A stretch of 20,385 bases of DNA from a virus: positions 1 to 20,385 of IMG/VR virus record IMGVR_UViG_3300037493_000426; one strand, 5' to 3'. Each line of letters opens with the position of its first letter. Within the stretch, counting starts at the first letter, position 1. Of the stretch, positions 14,288 through 20,385 are shown one piece after another. The notes under the pieces are model-generated. The model worked only from the letters and a program-made list of their open reading frames with translations. It had not been told where the DNA came from and did no database searches. The position numbers were made by a program, and so were the translations under genes.

Positions 14288-16504
14288 TTAGGCGTTTGCA
14301 ATGGTGGTCACGGTGCCAGAGCTGCCGCGATATTTAAGTGCGCCAGATTCGACGTAGAGAACGCCGCCATCTGTTGGGTTGGAGGCTGGAACGGTCTGTG
14401 CGTTAAGTATGCCGATAACCTTAACGCCGCCGCCAAATTGGTCAGGTGTGTTAATTCCAAGGTTACCGCTGTTTGAAATCGTCATGCGCACGCCGGTTGG
14501 CGAACCGCTCGCTGTTACTGCAATTTGTAAAGCAGCGGCACTGTTTTCACCTATTAAAAATCCATTAGTTGGGTCACCCAGAAAAATACCATCACTAACC
14601 GATGCTGCCACACTACTGCGTACATCAAGTTTACCATACGGACTCGCCGTCCCAATCCCGACATTCCCACTGCTCGTCGCAAAGTTGGCTCCTGTGGTGC
14701 TGCTCAACGCGCCGGTGACGGCGAGGCCGGTGGGACTCCAAGTTCCGAGGCTTGCCCCGTTGCCCATGAAACCGAGCGTGTTGCCACCCGCACGATAGAA
14801 TCCCGTGTCGGTGTCGTTGATGAAGTAAATTGCGCCCGTAGCTGTTCCGGCTGTGCCGTCAGACAAAAGGACGCTCTTATTCGCAATGAGATTGGATGTT
14901 GCGGCTAAGGTTACGTCTCCCGTCGCGCTCAACGCTCCGGTGACGGCGAGGCCGGTGGAGGTGAAGGTGCCAGATAGCGATCCGCCACCATATACTACAA
15001 CATTATCGCTGTTTGAATATAGAAGCAGATCGTTGCTGCTTCCACCTAACGCAACTTTCTTCAGGCTAACAACTCCTTTTTCAACTCCCGCAGCCCGCAT
15101 AGAAATATACGAGCCATAACTTGAAGCAGAAGTGCTATTTATTACCAGACCATTGCTTACATTTGCCGTGCCTCCAGTACCTATGGTTATGTCAGAACTG
15201 GCAGTCAGACCGGTAAACGCGCCCGTGCTCGGCGTGGTGGCTCCCACCGTGCCGTTGATGTTTATGCTGGCCGTGCCCGTCAGGTTCGTCACCGTGCCAG
15301 AGCTAGGTGTGCCCAATGCGCCACCGTTGACTACCGGTGCGCCTGCTGTGCCTACGTTGACCGCCAGAGCCGTTGCAATGCCCGTGCCGAGACCGGAGAC
15401 GCCCGTGCTAATGGGCAGACCGGTGCAGCTCGTCAGGGTGCCGCTCTGAGGCGTGCCGAGGATTGGCGTGACGAGGGTTGGCGAGTTGGACAACACCACA
15501 TTGGTTGTGCCCGTGGAGGTAGAAACGCCTGTTCCACCAGAAGCCACTGCAATCGGGGTGGTAGCACTAACGGTGGTAAAGGCACCTGTAGATGCCGTAG
15601 TTGCGCCAATGGCTCCCTGTAAACCCGTGCTGGTGACAGAGGCTTTTTCTACGCCGCTAATCTTTAGCGAGTGACTACTAGCATCAAAGATGGCAGGGCG
15701 GAAGGTTGTTTGAGCATTGTCGAAGAACACCAAAGCCGCGCCACTTCCAGAAGATTGACCGGAAATACCTACTCGATCACCACTTGTAAGTTGACCAATA
15801 ACAGCTTGATAGCCGCTATCGCTGAGTGCTGTAACAGAAGTAGCTGCCACCGTGCTAGGAGTTGTTGCTCCTACGGTGCCATTGATGTTGAAAGCTGCCG
15901 CCGTTCCGGTGATGTTAGTGCCTACTAAGGCTGAAGGCGTGCCCAGCGCAGGAGTAACCAGCGTTGGAGAATTGGCAAACACTAGCGAGCCGCTACCTGT
16001 TTCGTCACTAATGACCCCGGCAAGTTCTGCCGAAGTGGTGGCTGCTAAAGCCGAAAGTTTGTCCGTCGTTACCACCAAGGTCTTAGAGGCCGGAATGGTT
16101 GTGCCATTTAACGTGGTTGTGCTAGACGACGACAGACTCGTGAAAGCCCCCGTAGATGGGTTTGCTGCCCCAATAGCCGTGTTTGTAATGCCAACAGCGG
16201 AATAGTCGGTGCTATCCCCAACCACGGCTCCTGTGCGCCCAAACACGCTAGAAACAGCGTCCGTCAAGTCCACCTTCTCCCAGGCTGTGCCGTTGCTGAT
16301 AATCCAGTCACCTACGGCAAAGCTAATGCTAAACTGCGTGCCAGCCGCGCTCACCACATAGTAGTCTCCCTTAGACAGAGCGTCAGGAGGACTTACCAGC
16401 GTAGGGGTGTTGGTAGCCGCGTTCCACGTCCCGTCATAATTAACCTGACCGGAAGTAAGTAGCGGCGGCGAGTAGTTTACAACTTGGTCAAAAAGTCCGG
16501 ACAT
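14288..16504 (-). CDS. Long repeat-rich tail fibre, 738 residues
   Basis: The N-terminal region includes YDGTWNAATNTPTL and SVFGRTGAVVGD, both common in phage tail fibres, then a long low-charge stretch of repeats: NGTVGATTPST and GATTASTGAFT variants, SPTLVTPALGTPSA and SPTLVTPILGTPQS. Near the C terminus GNVGIGTASPYGKLDVRSS is a typical fibre-tip module; the protein ends in LNAQTVPASNPTDGGVLYVE and KYRGSSGTVTTIANA. No peptidase S74 chaperone triad is seen. Trimeric host-recognition fibre is the likely role. Long DNA repeats accompany the repeated protein. It ends four bases before the 50-residue gene, whose product might help folding. Confidence 0.75.
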   Translation of the reverse strand: MSGLFDQVVNYSPPLLTSGQVNYDGTWNAATNTPTLVSPPDALSKGDYYVVSAAGTQFSISFAVGDWIISNGTAWEKVDLTDAVSSVFGRTGAVVGDSTDYSAVGITNTAIGAANPSTGAFTSLSSSSTTTLNGTTIPASKTLVVTTDKLSALAATTSAELAGVISDETGSGSLVFANSPTLVTPALGTPSALVGTNITGTAAAFNINGTVGATTPSTVAATSVTALSDSGYQAVIGQLTSGDRVGISGQSSGSGAALVFFDNAQTTFRPAIFDASSHSLKISGVEKASVTSTGLQGAIGATTASTGAFTTVSATTPIAVASGGTGVSTSTGTTNVVLSNSPTLVTPILGTPQSGTLTSCTGLPISTGVSGLGTGIATALAVNVGTAGAPVVNGGALGTPSSGTVTNLTGTASININGTVGATTPSTGAFTGLTASSDITIGTGGTANVSNGLVINSTSASSYGSYISMRAAGVEKGVVSLKKVALGGSSNDLLLYSNSDNVVVYGGGSLSGTFTSTGLAVTGALSATGDVTLAATSNLIANKSVLLSDGTAGTATGAIYFINDTDTGFYRAGGNTLGFMGNGASLGTWSPTGLAVTGALSSTTGANFATSSGNVGIGTASPYGKLDVRSSVAASVSDGIFLGDPTNGFLIGENSAAALQIAVTASGSPTGVRMTISNSGNLGINTPDQFGGGVKVIGILNAQTVPASNPTDGGVLYVESGALKYRGSSGTVTTIANA
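14704..14958. repeat. 30-bp direct repeat inside the fibre gene
   Basis: The 30 bp at 14704-14733 recur at 14929-14958 with one mismatch (core CCGGTGACGGCGAGGCCGG). On the coding strand each encodes a TGLAVTGALS segment of the fibre. Such spacing suggests past unequal recombination in the fibre gene. Confidence 0.8.
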
Positions 16505-16505
16505 T

Positions 16506-16826
16506 TTAGAGGTGGTTGAGTTCGCTAATCGTGAATTTGCCTGATCCGCTGATAGCTATTACCTTGGCTGCTTGAGCCCAGCTACGGCTCCAAATGCCGC
16601 TATTACCGTCTTTGATGATGTGTCCATCTGAAGTAGTGGGAGCCACTCCGTCAATTGACATACGGGCGTCACAGCCTTCAAGGGACCAATAGACATGGGT
16701 GGCGTCAGCAGTGAGGGCTGCAACAATAAAGTTGGTGGCCGTGCTGTTCACCGTGAGATTGCGATGGAGTGCCCCATTGGCGGCAATCACCTGCATAGGA
16801 CCGTTTACTACGCGAGAATTAGCCAT
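16506..16826 (-). CDS. Small virion-like protein, 106 residues (paralogue 2 of a tandem pair)
   Basis: MANSRVVNGPMQVIAANGAL precedes a beta-rich domain with VYWSLEGCDARMSIDGVAPT, TSDGHIIKDGNSGIWSRSWA and a final strand KFTISELNHL. The block DGxxPTxxxGHxxxxxxxxxWS is shared with the upstream gene at 16828-17139, so the two arose by duplication. From memory, similar about-100-residue proteins occur between adaptor and fibre genes of podoviruses and are detected or predicted as structural. A head decoration or tail-knob accessory role is plausible but not shown. One base separates its ATG from the previous stop (TAA-C-ATG), with no SD site. Confidence 0.55.
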   Translation of the reverse strand: MANSRVVNGPMQVIAANGALHRNLTVNSTATNFIVAALTADATHVYWSLEGCDARMSIDGVAPTTSDGHIIKDGNSGIWSRSWAQAAKVIAISGSGKFTISELNHL

Positions 16827-16827
16827 G

Positions 16828-17139
16828 TTAGTTGGTGAATTGACTGATGGTTACTACTGCGGAGGTTCCTGTGTGGCGAAGGAGCTTGGCGGAAAGCACC
16901 GCGTCTTTGCTCCAGAAAGCATACCAATTATTTGGAAGAACATGACCGTTAGACGCAGTGGGCGTGCTGCCATCAAACGTAACAATGACACCAGCTGTAT
17001 GCACCGTTACGAAGAACGAGTTGGTCTTGTAGTCAAAATTGGTTGAATCAAATTGAACTGCCGTTGCTCCTACGGTGAGATTTTGGATAGGAGCCGTGCC
17101 GTTAGGTTTGGGATAGAGATTTACTACGAAGCTATTCAT
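16828..17139 (-). CDS. Small virion-like protein, 103 residues (paralogue 1 of a tandem pair)
   Basis: MNSFVVNLYPKPNGTAPIQN leads into a beta domain with NSFFVTVHTAGVIVTFDGST and PTASNGHVLPNNWYAFWS, then KLLRHTGTSAVVTISQFTN. Alignment by eye with the next gene keeps the DGxxPTxxxGH block, a tryptophan-serine after it, and a final TIS-type strand. Its ATG overlaps the adaptor stop (ATGA). It is probably a structural accessory of capsid or neck, like its paralogue. The N-terminal 30 residues differ between the two, which could reflect different partners. Confidence 0.55.
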   Translation of the reverse strand: MNSFVVNLYPKPNGTAPIQNLTVGATAVQFDSTNFDYKTNSFFVTVHTAGVIVTFDGSTPTASNGHVLPNNWYAFWSKDAVLSAKLLRHTGTSAVVTISQFTN

Positions 17140-17909
17140 CGTCGGAAGGAGCGGGAATTATGGGTTGAGATGCGGTGGCCTATCATACCAGTGGCACGAG
17201 AAACGTCAGTCTTTTGCAACTGATCGTCAAGGATGCCTTTGGCAATGTTTTCTTCTAAAACTGCTTTTTCATTCTGCCCATCTTGCCGCAAGAAGTCAGC
17301 AAAGCTAGCATGGGCAAGGTAGTTGAACCACTCGCCAGGGATGTTGGTGCTGGCTGAAGTGTAGGCAGCGTCAGCTACTTTCTTGTAGGTGACGTAGGTG
17401 TTAGTAGAGGGGGCGGTGTCGCCCACCAAATAGGCACCTTCGTAGGTGACGTAATACTCCAACTCTGGGGCCGAATAGAGATAGAACGGCTGATAGGTTT
17501 TGTGAATGCGAAGAAACGTATCAATGGTGCTCTTACCCGCCTGAGTGAATGGGACAATGTTGGTGCTTAGGGAGGCAGTGCCTGTTCCTGATCCCGTAGC
17601 TGTAGCGGTAAACACAACCCCCACCGTGTTAGCAGAAGCCCCAATGGACACAAAGTTGGTGTTACCCACCGTCAAAATGGTGTAGGTGCTGCCCGCTTCA
17701 ATGGCGTTAGCTGCTACGGTTGGGGTGCTAATGGTTCGTTTCTCACCCACCACTAGGTAGCGCGGCCAATAGTCAGTGGCTTCGTAGGCAGCATTTGCCC
17801 TACGATTGACCAAGCTATTCATAAAGGTGAGTTCAGTGGCCGTAAAATCGTTTACGCCAGCTAGAGCCTTTATCCTAAGAAGCAAGTCGCTGTATGTGCC
17901 GTCGGCCAT
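17136..17909 (-). CDS. Head-tail adaptor / tail-tube-A-like protein, 257 residues
   Basis: The helical N terminus (MADGTYSDLLLRIKALAGVN, then NSLVNRRANAAYEATDYWPR) and C-terminal part (GEWFNYLAHASFADFLRQDG, QNEKAVLEENIAKGILDDQL) fit the adaptor family (T7 gp11 or P22 gp4-like) that joins portal and tail. The position just after the capsid gene agrees. Between the halves, residues about 70-114 (EAGSTYTILTVGNTNFVSIG through FTATATGSGTGTAS) look like an inserted beta module that I know as a recurrent insertion in phage structural proteins. The ATG overlaps the previous stop (TAATG). I am fairly confident of a neck or adaptor role and less of the exact family. Confidence 0.6.
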   Translation of the reverse strand: MADGTYSDLLLRIKALAGVNDFTATELTFMNSLVNRRANAAYEATDYWPRYLVVGEKRTISTPTVAANAIEAGSTYTILTVGNTNFVSIGASANTVGVVFTATATGSGTGTASLSTNIVPFTQAGKSTIDTFLRIHKTYQPFYLYSAPELEYYVTYEGAYLVGDTAPSTNTYVTYKKVADAAYTSASTNIPGEWFNYLAHASFADFLRQDGQNEKAVLEENIAKGILDDQLQKTDVSRATGMIGHRISTHNSRSFRR

Positions 17910-18220
17910 TAGATTTTATTGGGACTGAGATGGGGGAAACGCTTTTGAAAGTCTTTGATGAATCCACGGTCGCGCATGGCTTCTGCACCATACTTGTTCC
18001 TCATGTTAAACCACTCCCAAGCTGGAGTTACGGCAACACAACGTAAGCTGTTAAACCCTTGTCCCTGGGCTTTCTTCACCTTGTCAGCGTGCTTAGCGCA
18101 AATGGTTTCGCGCTCATTCTCCCACGCTTCTTTTAGTTTCACTCCGTATCGGAGTTCGTTGAACAACGCACGGTTGGCTTCACTGTTTGAGCTTCGTGGT
18201 AATTGGGTGATGATGTCCAT
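17909..18220 (-). CDS. Hypothetical head-region protein, 103 residues
   Basis: I chose ATG 18220 (MDIITQLPRSSNSEANRALF) because it follows directly after the U run of a predicted terminator; ATGs at 18235 and 18247 lie within the terminator hairpin. The chain is helical, with ELRYGVKLKEAWENERETIC, FNSLRCVAVTPAWEWFNMRN and KYGAEAMRDRGFIKDFQKRF as main segments, ending FPHLSPNKI. No membrane or enzyme signature is seen. Small genes between capsid and adaptor often encode head-completion or decoration factors; I do not recognise this one. Its stop overlaps the adaptor start (TAATG), so its translation probably sets adaptor output. Confidence 0.6.
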   Translation of the reverse strand: MDIITQLPRSSNSEANRALFNELRYGVKLKEAWENERETICAKHADKVKKAQGQGFNSLRCVAVTPAWEWFNMRNKYGAEAMRDRGFIKDFQKRFPHLSPNKI

Positions 18221-18256
18221 AAAAAAGGCTTGCATGGATAATACCACACAAGCCTT
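18221..18256 (-). terminator. Intrinsic terminator after the capsid gene
   Basis: On the minus strand AAGGCTTG (18256-18249) pairs with CAAGCCTT (18232-18225), an 8-bp perfect stem with a 16-nt loop, followed by a U run at 18224-18221. It begins about 20 bp after the capsid stop. Partial readthrough would give more capsid and scaffold mRNA than downstream tail mRNA, a common head/tail dosage control. Confidence 0.8.
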
Positions 18257-18276
18257 GAAGCTACTCTAACGATTTA

Positions 18277-19251
18277 TTAAGCAACCACCGTAATCTTACC
18301 ATGCGCCAATGGCGAATAAACCTGAAGCGTCAGAGCTGCGTCAATGAAGCCGCGCTCGCCGCCGCCCTGATTTGGAAGCCGGGTGCTACCAATGCTCATC
18401 AGTTCAGCAACGCCAACGTAGTCGGGGTTGATGAGATAGCCGGTCGTAGCCGAAGGCATACAAGCAGGATTGCCGTTAATAACGGTGATGATGCCGAAAT
18501 CGCTATCGTAGGTGTTCACCGAGAGGGTGATTTCCTTGTCGGTAGCCATTTGGTTGACGTGGAACACGTTCTCGTTGGTGTTGCCGTCCGAACGGGCAAA
18601 GCCAGAGATGGTGCGACGCAGGGTCGTGCCAGCAACAAGCGTGAGGGCATCCACCGTTCCCGTTTTCTCGAAAATCGAGGCAACAAGACCGTTGAAAGCG
18701 GACTCCGTTAGTGCGCCTGAGCTATGAATAGAAGCCGCTGGGGTGCGATAGGCTGCTGGAACGTCCGCAGGACCAGCGGATGCAAGCCAGTTGCCAAGAC
18801 CACGCGATGCGTAAGCCGTTGCGCTGCCGTCTTCCACTGCACGATCTTGCGTGCCAGCAACAACTGCCTCAATGTCGCGCTTCATCTCGCGGATGGCTTT
18901 TGCCTCCGCTTCAGCAATCTTAGCTGGACCAACAGACTCAACAGCGTCCTGAAGTTGGGACACCATGTAGTTCTTCTGGAACAACTGGATGTAATTGCCG
19001 AGACGGGCGCGGCCAGAGAATTTGTCCACGAAGGTGGAAATATCCTGACCCTCGCGCACACCAGCAGTCACTGGGGTAGCAAGAGAGTCAACAGTCCACT
19101 CATTGAAAGTGGCTGTGGCTTTGCTCTTTTTAGCAAGAGAGGTGAGTGGGGTCTCCTCGGGGGCGAGGACCGTCAGAACGTCCGTAAGGTCTTCGCGGTT
19201 AGAAACGGCAGAGCCGGGATTGGTGGTCGAATAGGTATTTGAAAAGGCCAT
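18277..19251 (-). CDS. Major capsid protein, SU10-like family, 324 residues
   Basis: The N terminus MAFSNTYSTTNPGSAVSNRE is followed by DLTDVLTVLAPEETPLTSLA and by FNEWTVDSL (residues 49-57), the E-W-x-x-DSL signature of SU10-type HK97-fold capsid proteins. The following charged stretch and RARLGNYIQLFQKNYMVS fit the E-loop and spine-helix region, with a further helix AKIAEAEAKAIREMKRDIEA. The C terminus (TLQVYSPLAHGKITVV) closes a beta-rich P/A-domain pattern. Length matches the family. It follows the scaffold-like gene by five bases and is followed by an intrinsic terminator. The ATG has no Shine-Dalgarno site (ATCTAACTATC-ATG), notable for what should be one of the most expressed proteins. 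Confidence 0.85.
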   Translation of the reverse strand: MAFSNTYSTTNPGSAVSNREDLTDVLTVLAPEETPLTSLAKKSKATATFNEWTVDSLATPVTAGVREGQDISTFVDKFSGRARLGNYIQLFQKNYMVSQLQDAVESVGPAKIAEAEAKAIREMKRDIEAVVAGTQDRAVEDGSATAYASRGLGNWLASAGPADVPAAYRTPAASIHSSGALTESAFNGLVASIFEKTGTVDALTLVAGTTLRRTISGFARSDGNTNENVFHVNQMATDKEITLSVNTYDSDFGIITVINGNPACMPSATTGYLINPDYVGVAELMSIGSTRLPNQGGGERGFIDAALTLQVYSPLAHGKITVVA

Positions 19252-19256
19252 GATAG

Positions 19257-20339
19257 TTAGATTTTAGAATGTTGAAGAGCACGAAGTTTTGCGAAGTCCT
19301 TATAACTAGACGATTTTCCAAATCGTTCACTAAGGTCTTTCAGGGCCTTGCTCTGACGAGCTTCAGGCTTTAGGGAGTCGGCGGACTGGTTAATAATTGG
19401 GCTGTTCGGGGACAGTTTAACGGATGGTTTAGTATCCACTGGCCGCCGAGCATACAAACTATTAGCCGCATGAGCCAAGAGATACGGGATTTGTGGAGCC
19501 AAATCAGGCAGGGATTTCTCCAAGCCCTTCAGACGCTCATCACTCATCATTGCCTCGTATTGCTTACGGATGTCGTTGTCCTCGCCTTGCATCCAGGGTA
19601 GTTCCGCTTTGGAACGCTCAACTAGGACTTGGCGCAAGGCTGTGCGATCTTGGGCCAGTTTAATTTCCTTATGTTGTGCTGGAAGGTAGGTGTCCCGTGC
19701 TTTACGGGCTTTCCTTGCAGCATCCTTTACGTCGCGTTTCGTGTATTCCTTGCCATTGACGTTAGCTACAACGTCATCACCAGCAAGGTCTTCACTCTTA
19801 TCAAGAAGGTCTTCGGCCCAATCAATTACCTCGTTTACCTCTGTGAATTTTGTTTGTAATTCTTCAGGGGTGGCAACGGTGGCATATGGGTTGTTTTCCA
19901 CTTTAGCTTCTAGTGGACCTTCTTCACGACGGGCGATTTCAGCTTGGAGCTGTGCCAACTGCTCTTCAGCAATGCGTCGCTTGGCGGTGAGTTCACCGAA
20001 CCTAGCAACAGCTTTGCTTCCGAGTTTTGACGCAAGCTCTTTAAGCTCCGCTTCACTCATGTTTTCCATCTCAACGTCCTTAGAAAGAACTTTTGCTTCT
20101 TCTTGAGCGTTCGACTGCGTTACCTCCTGCTCAGGCTCTTTGGGCTGTTCAGTGGGTTCCGTAGCTTCTGGTTCAGGAATTGGCTTCTCCGCGATGGGTG
20201 GTGGCGTGGGCGAATTTTGCGCCTTAGCTGCCTCCATCTTGGCTTTATACCTCTGAGCAACAAAGTTGCTCGGCGATATGTTGGACATCACTGGTTTTTG
20301 GGCGGCTCCAGCGTTAGCCGTTTGGACTTCATTAGGCAT
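19257..20339 (-). CDS. Head scaffolding-like protein, 360 residues
   Basis: Residues 1-40 (MPNEVQTANAGAAQKPVMSN and SPSNFVAQRYKAKMEAAKAQ) are followed by a Pro/Glu-rich disordered region to about 80. An acidic coiled-coil segment comes next (SEAELKELASKLGSKAVARF, then RRIAEEQLAQLQAEIARREE, about 95-150), then helical segments including DEVVANVNGKEYTKR-type charged turns, and a C terminus DLSERFGKSSSYKDFAKLRA. The disordered N terminus, long coiled coil and location directly before the major capsid gene are those of phage scaffolds, which guide shell assembly and leave or are digested. No protease motif is present. The gene begins with no SD site (AAGAAACAAC-ATG). Confidence 0.7.
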   Translation of the reverse strand: MPNEVQTANAGAAQKPVMSNISPSNFVAQRYKAKMEAAKAQNSPTPPPIAEKPIPEPEATEPTEQPKEPEQEVTQSNAQEEAKVLSKDVEMENMSEAELKELASKLGSKAVARFGELTAKRRIAEEQLAQLQAEIARREEGPLEAKVENNPYATVATPEELQTKFTEVNEVIDWAEDLLDKSEDLAGDDVVANVNGKEYTKRDVKDAARKARKARDTYLPAQHKEIKLAQDRTALRQVLVERSKAELPWMQGEDNDIRKQYEAMMSDERLKGLEKSLPDLAPQIPYLLAHAANSLYARRPVDTKPSVKLSPNSPIINQSADSLKPEARQSKALKDLSERFGKSSSYKDFAKLRALQHSKI

Positions 20340-20385
20340 TGTTGTTTCTTAGCCTTTACGCCGCTAAGGGTTGCGAGCCCCCATT
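20340..20385 (-). other. Window edge before the scaffold gene; probable end of an upstream head gene
   Basis: On the minus strand two frames are possible here. One ends at TAA (20358-20356) after the codons for NGGSQPLAA; another continues through to a TAA that overlaps the scaffold start (ending KAKKQHA). Also, CTTAGC/GCTAAG can pair over a 9-nt loop just before the ATG. With 46 bases I cannot choose, nor name the gene; a portal protein would be expected by position. Confidence 0.3.

Noticed and set aside
18724-19242. Open plus-strand frame of 172 codons
   Set aside because: Antisense to the well-supported capsid gene, with a Cys/Trp/Arg-rich translation typical of a shadow frame.
20356-20385. 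Possible tRNA T-arm (GGGTTGCGAGCCC)
   Set aside because: The loop TTGCGAG does not match the TTCRANY consensus, and no acceptor or other arm can be seen at the window edge.

Overview
The window is part of a tailed-phage genome with a short, podovirus-like tail, either free or from a metagenome. Evidence for this is a continuous minus-strand late block that encodes, in transcription order, a scaffold-like protein, an SU10-type major capsid protein, a head-tail adaptor, fibre proteins, a holin-like protein, a tail nozzle/stabilisation-like protein, a beta-helix tailspike and three proteins resembling internal (ejected) virion proteins. I see no tape measure, major tail tube protein or sheath. 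Almost no gene has a Shine-Dalgarno sequence: start codons follow short A/T/C-rich leaders or overlap the previous stop (TAATG, ATGA, GTGA). The host therefore probably starts translation largely without SD pairing. I cannot name the host.

Layout. 1-1517 (+ strand): the end of an HNH nuclease, a calcineurin-like phosphoesterase, a small winged-helix-like protein, a tRNA-like RNA with an enlarged anticodon arm, and an 80-residue unknown. This small cluster converges on, and overlaps by 11 bp, the end of the late block. 1507-6681 (- strand): three large Ala/Gln-rich putative internal virion proteins and one small unknown. 6678-12101: a small fibre-like protein, a 900-residue tailspike and a 717-residue nozzle-like protein. 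12133-13057: five tiny, very basic proteins packed with 4-nt overlaps. 13044-14283: a single-TM protein, a 3TM holin-like protein, a small beta-solenoid-like protein and a 50-residue helical protein. 14288-17139: a long repeat-rich fibre and a tandem pair of paralogous small virion-like proteins. 17136-20339: adaptor, small unknown, an intrinsic terminator, capsid and scaffold. The last 46 bases probably hold the tail of an upstream head gene.

Together: scaffold and capsid build the procapsid, adaptor and nozzle form the short tail, the fibre and tailspike bind or degrade surface glycan, the Ala/Gln-rich proteins are probably ejected with DNA, and the holin-like protein makes the lysis pore. 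No endolysin, terminase, portal or integrase is recognisable inside the window.

The two most unusual items are the tRNA-like RNA at 1175-1268 and the tiny basic-protein cassette at 12133-13057. In the RNA, acceptor, D and T arms look intact, but the anticodon loop is replaced by a long hairpin with no U33.
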